From Roseomonas gilardii (lineage in GTDB: Bacteria > Pseudomonadota > Alphaproteobacteria > Acetobacterales > Acetobacteraceae), in NCBI RefSeq assembly GCF_001941945.1, contig NZ_CP015583.1:795001-859000 (forward strand): a stretch of DNA of 64,000 bases. The letters are read 5' to 3'. Under the pieces are notes generated by a model. The model had not been told where the DNA came from. It saw only the letters and a list, made by a program, of their open reading frames with translations, and ran no database searches. Shown here piece by piece: positions 63,601 to 64,000 of the stretch. Position numbers and translations under genes: made by a program. Every line of letters starts with the position of its first letter. Positions within the stretch are counted from its first letter, which is position 1.

Positions 63601-64000
63601 GCCGGACAGCGCGGCCTCCCGCGCCTCCGCCAGCAGGGTAGCGGAATCCGCGTCCTCCAGCATGGCGAATTGCGGCGGCAGGTCGGCTTCGAGCGGGAAG
63701 GAGCGCAGCAGCGACTGGCAGAAGGCGTGGATCGTGGCGATCCGCATCCCGCCGGGCTGTTCCAGCACGCGGCAGAACAGCTTGCGCGCGGTGGCGAGCT
63801 GCGCGGGCGGCACGGGCTCGCCGGTCAGCGCCTCGATCTCCCCGCGCAGGTCGGCGTCGTCGGTGACGGCCCAGCGGCCCAGGCGCCGGTTGAGGCGGAT
63901 CGCCATCTCCGCCGCCGCCGCCTTGGTGAAGGTGAGGCAGAGGATGCGGCCGGGCTCCGTGCCCTCCCGCAGCAGGAGGCGCAGCACGCGGTCGGTGAGC
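60634..64000 (-). CDS. addA: double-strand break repair helicase-nuclease AddA (5' end outside window)
   Basis: 1121 codons of AddA lie in the window; the N-terminus with Walker A is beyond the right edge. The frame stays open to 64000, reading LTDRVLRLLL before ILCLTFTKAAAAEM (helicase motif Ia). Further UvrD-type motifs are visible: HILLDEAQDTNPAQW (Walker B), VVGDEKQSIYGFQGAD (III), LDVSFRS (IV), RILTAHGAKGLQAPVV (V) and LLYVALTRAEDRLLL (VI). The C-terminal nuclease domain has GTLIHALLQHLPE, GQVDRLWIGDDRIVVADYKTNR and a final catalytic segment. With AddB it processes DNA ends for RecA. addB and other partners should be just outside. Confidence 0.96.
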   Translation of the reverse strand, partial: LTDRVLRLLLREGTEPGRILCLTFTKAAAAEMAIRLNRRLGRWAVTDDADLRGEIEALTGEPVPPAQLATARKLFCRVLEQPGGMRIATIHAFCQSLLRSFPLEADLPPQFAMLEDADSATLLAEAREAALSGGRVPPETLAALARLVTADRIAEALREMAGRREKLAALFETPGGALALGRRLGQRLGLPDGEREEDLAALICDIPPAVAEQAKALLAYKTKTARDLGQRMLDLLALPPEERAARQAEWWDCLHTGKGELRKALEPFDVLAAESARLKSFQERANAHRLLAATSALLVAAGPVLSDYAARKRRMGALDFDDLIHHAQRLLRDPGSAWVLFKLDGGLDHILLDEAQDTNPAQWGIAEALAEEFFAGDGAREAGERTLFVVGDEKQSIYGFQGADAQGFATWEARFSQQVRQAGGNFQPVALDVSFRSCAPVLQLVDSVFHEGAARAGVVRPDGEPLHHFPDRAGHAGSVEVWPLLARGATEDPEPWFVPSQPVVAQDADALLAETLAARIDHMVRHETLPARGDRPIRPGDIMILVRRRTRLTELLVRQLKRRGVTVGGVDRIALVEQIAVQDMLALCDVLLLPEDDLQLAALLKSPLVGLEEDALFALAHDRDGPLWHRLLQHRGALTAEGRAADWIATLADRADLVTPHALLSEVLGEHGGRAKLLERLGGDAADALDELLNAALRYESRHPPSLQGFTHWLRRGGAEVKREAENAGDAVRILTAHGAKGLQAPVVIIPDVGRGGRNSPLRWEEDSSLPHGSLPLWAPRKEFQARAWQEAERRRAEADAEEENRLLYVALTRAEDRLLLCGLEPKKAVETSWHALVRQGIARCDGVAEEEFDPAAFGGPAGTGFSGPLYRLTSAQTAEPRPDREGAGRVLPAALPAWAHHPAPSEASEDPVAPSRLAGEETEPPAAAPHGQRDPSGRRFRRGTLIHALLQHLPEHAEADREAVAQRHLARPGHGLSPEEQGATRDEVMRVLRHPALADAFGPGSLAEAPLAGRIGGVTVAGQVDRLWIGDDRIVVADYKTNRPPPDRVEDVSPAYLRQMAAYRAVLRAAWPGRRIECVLVWTWSGAVMPLPEALLDRNLPQALSPIQDASRTPSSPDRA

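Noticed and set aside
63987-64000. addA starting at GTG 63987
   Set aside because: Codons upstream (LTDR) match the family and the helicase Walker A motif would be missing; the gene continues past the window.

Overview
This is a very GC-rich window (by eye about 70 % G+C) with about 48 protein genes and one tRNA. Gene content points to an alphaproteobacterium of the Rhodospirillales/Acetobacteraceae type, Roseomonas-like. The main clues are an RNase E with a long acidic insertion in its S1 domain, an AddA-type repair nuclease, a PmtA-like methyltransferase, and heavy use of GTG and TTG starts. The assignment is inference from gene content; no search was run. The sequence looks chromosomal: there are no transposases, integrases, phage genes or CRISPR arrays.

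Layout. 0.3-11.3 kb: ene-reductase, prs, a retropepsin-like lipoprotein, NmrA-like reductase, an ATGA-coupled GST-GST-phosphatase run, tag, a small exported protein, OsmC, rplY-pth and a sterol-desaturase-like membrane oxygenase. 11.5-18.1 kb: ArsC-like protein, a divergent gamma-glutamyltransferase lipoprotein in operon with an aminotransferase, a DsbA-like thiol oxidoreductase, an aspartoacylase-like deacylase and a TPR protein. 18.4-25.8 kb: rne, overlapped by a GNAT-Nudix fusion gene and followed by a CinA-like gene, with a divergent Bcr/CflA-type MFS exporter and a DUF2171 protein. 26-33 kb: YihY/BrkB membrane protein, a glycoside-hydrolase-like protein with two CBM60-like modules and lower GC, prfC, an exported protein resembling the CYTH fold, and an M29 aminopeptidase. 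33.8-38.6 kb: the prkA-yeaH-spoVR stress operon. 38.6-48.4 kb: tautomerase, ABC-F ATPase, GGDEF-EAL protein, DEAD-box helicase, PmtA-like methyltransferase, alpha/beta hydrolase and a zinc-ribbon protein. 48.5-50.4 kb: proline iminopeptidase, tRNA-Arg(CCT) and an AT-rich islet. 50.4-56.5 kb: a GT2 glycosyltransferase, an unusual ROK-type protein with a coupled small protein, and a tightly coupled GT4-GT2-GT28-like operon. 56.5-64 kb: FUSC membrane protein, LhgO-like FAD oxidase, a small unknown protein and addA running off the right edge.

The observations I rate highest: (1) the ROK-family protein at 51776-52903 has its conserved motifs in circularly permuted order, with the adenosine-binding half before the DxGGT phosphate motif. 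(2) A roughly 500-bp AT-rich islet starts at the 3' end of tRNA-Arg and is bounded by a 10-bp direct repeat of that 3' end. (3) A two-hairpin intergenic element occurs twice, 13.5 kb apart, with related hairpins elsewhere. (4) Two 15-bp tandem repeats sit just beyond stop codons. (5) There is an exported CYTH-like protein, a gamma-GT-like lipoprotein with Ser at the catalytic Thr position, and a GNAT-Nudix fusion overlapping rne.

Much of the window is housekeeping or stress-related (RNA decay, translation, redox and alkylation defence, c-di-GMP, recombination). The 50-56 kb stretch looks like a dedicated glycoconjugate locus. Start codons were chosen mainly from Shine-Dalgarno position and family N-termini; alternatives are noted.
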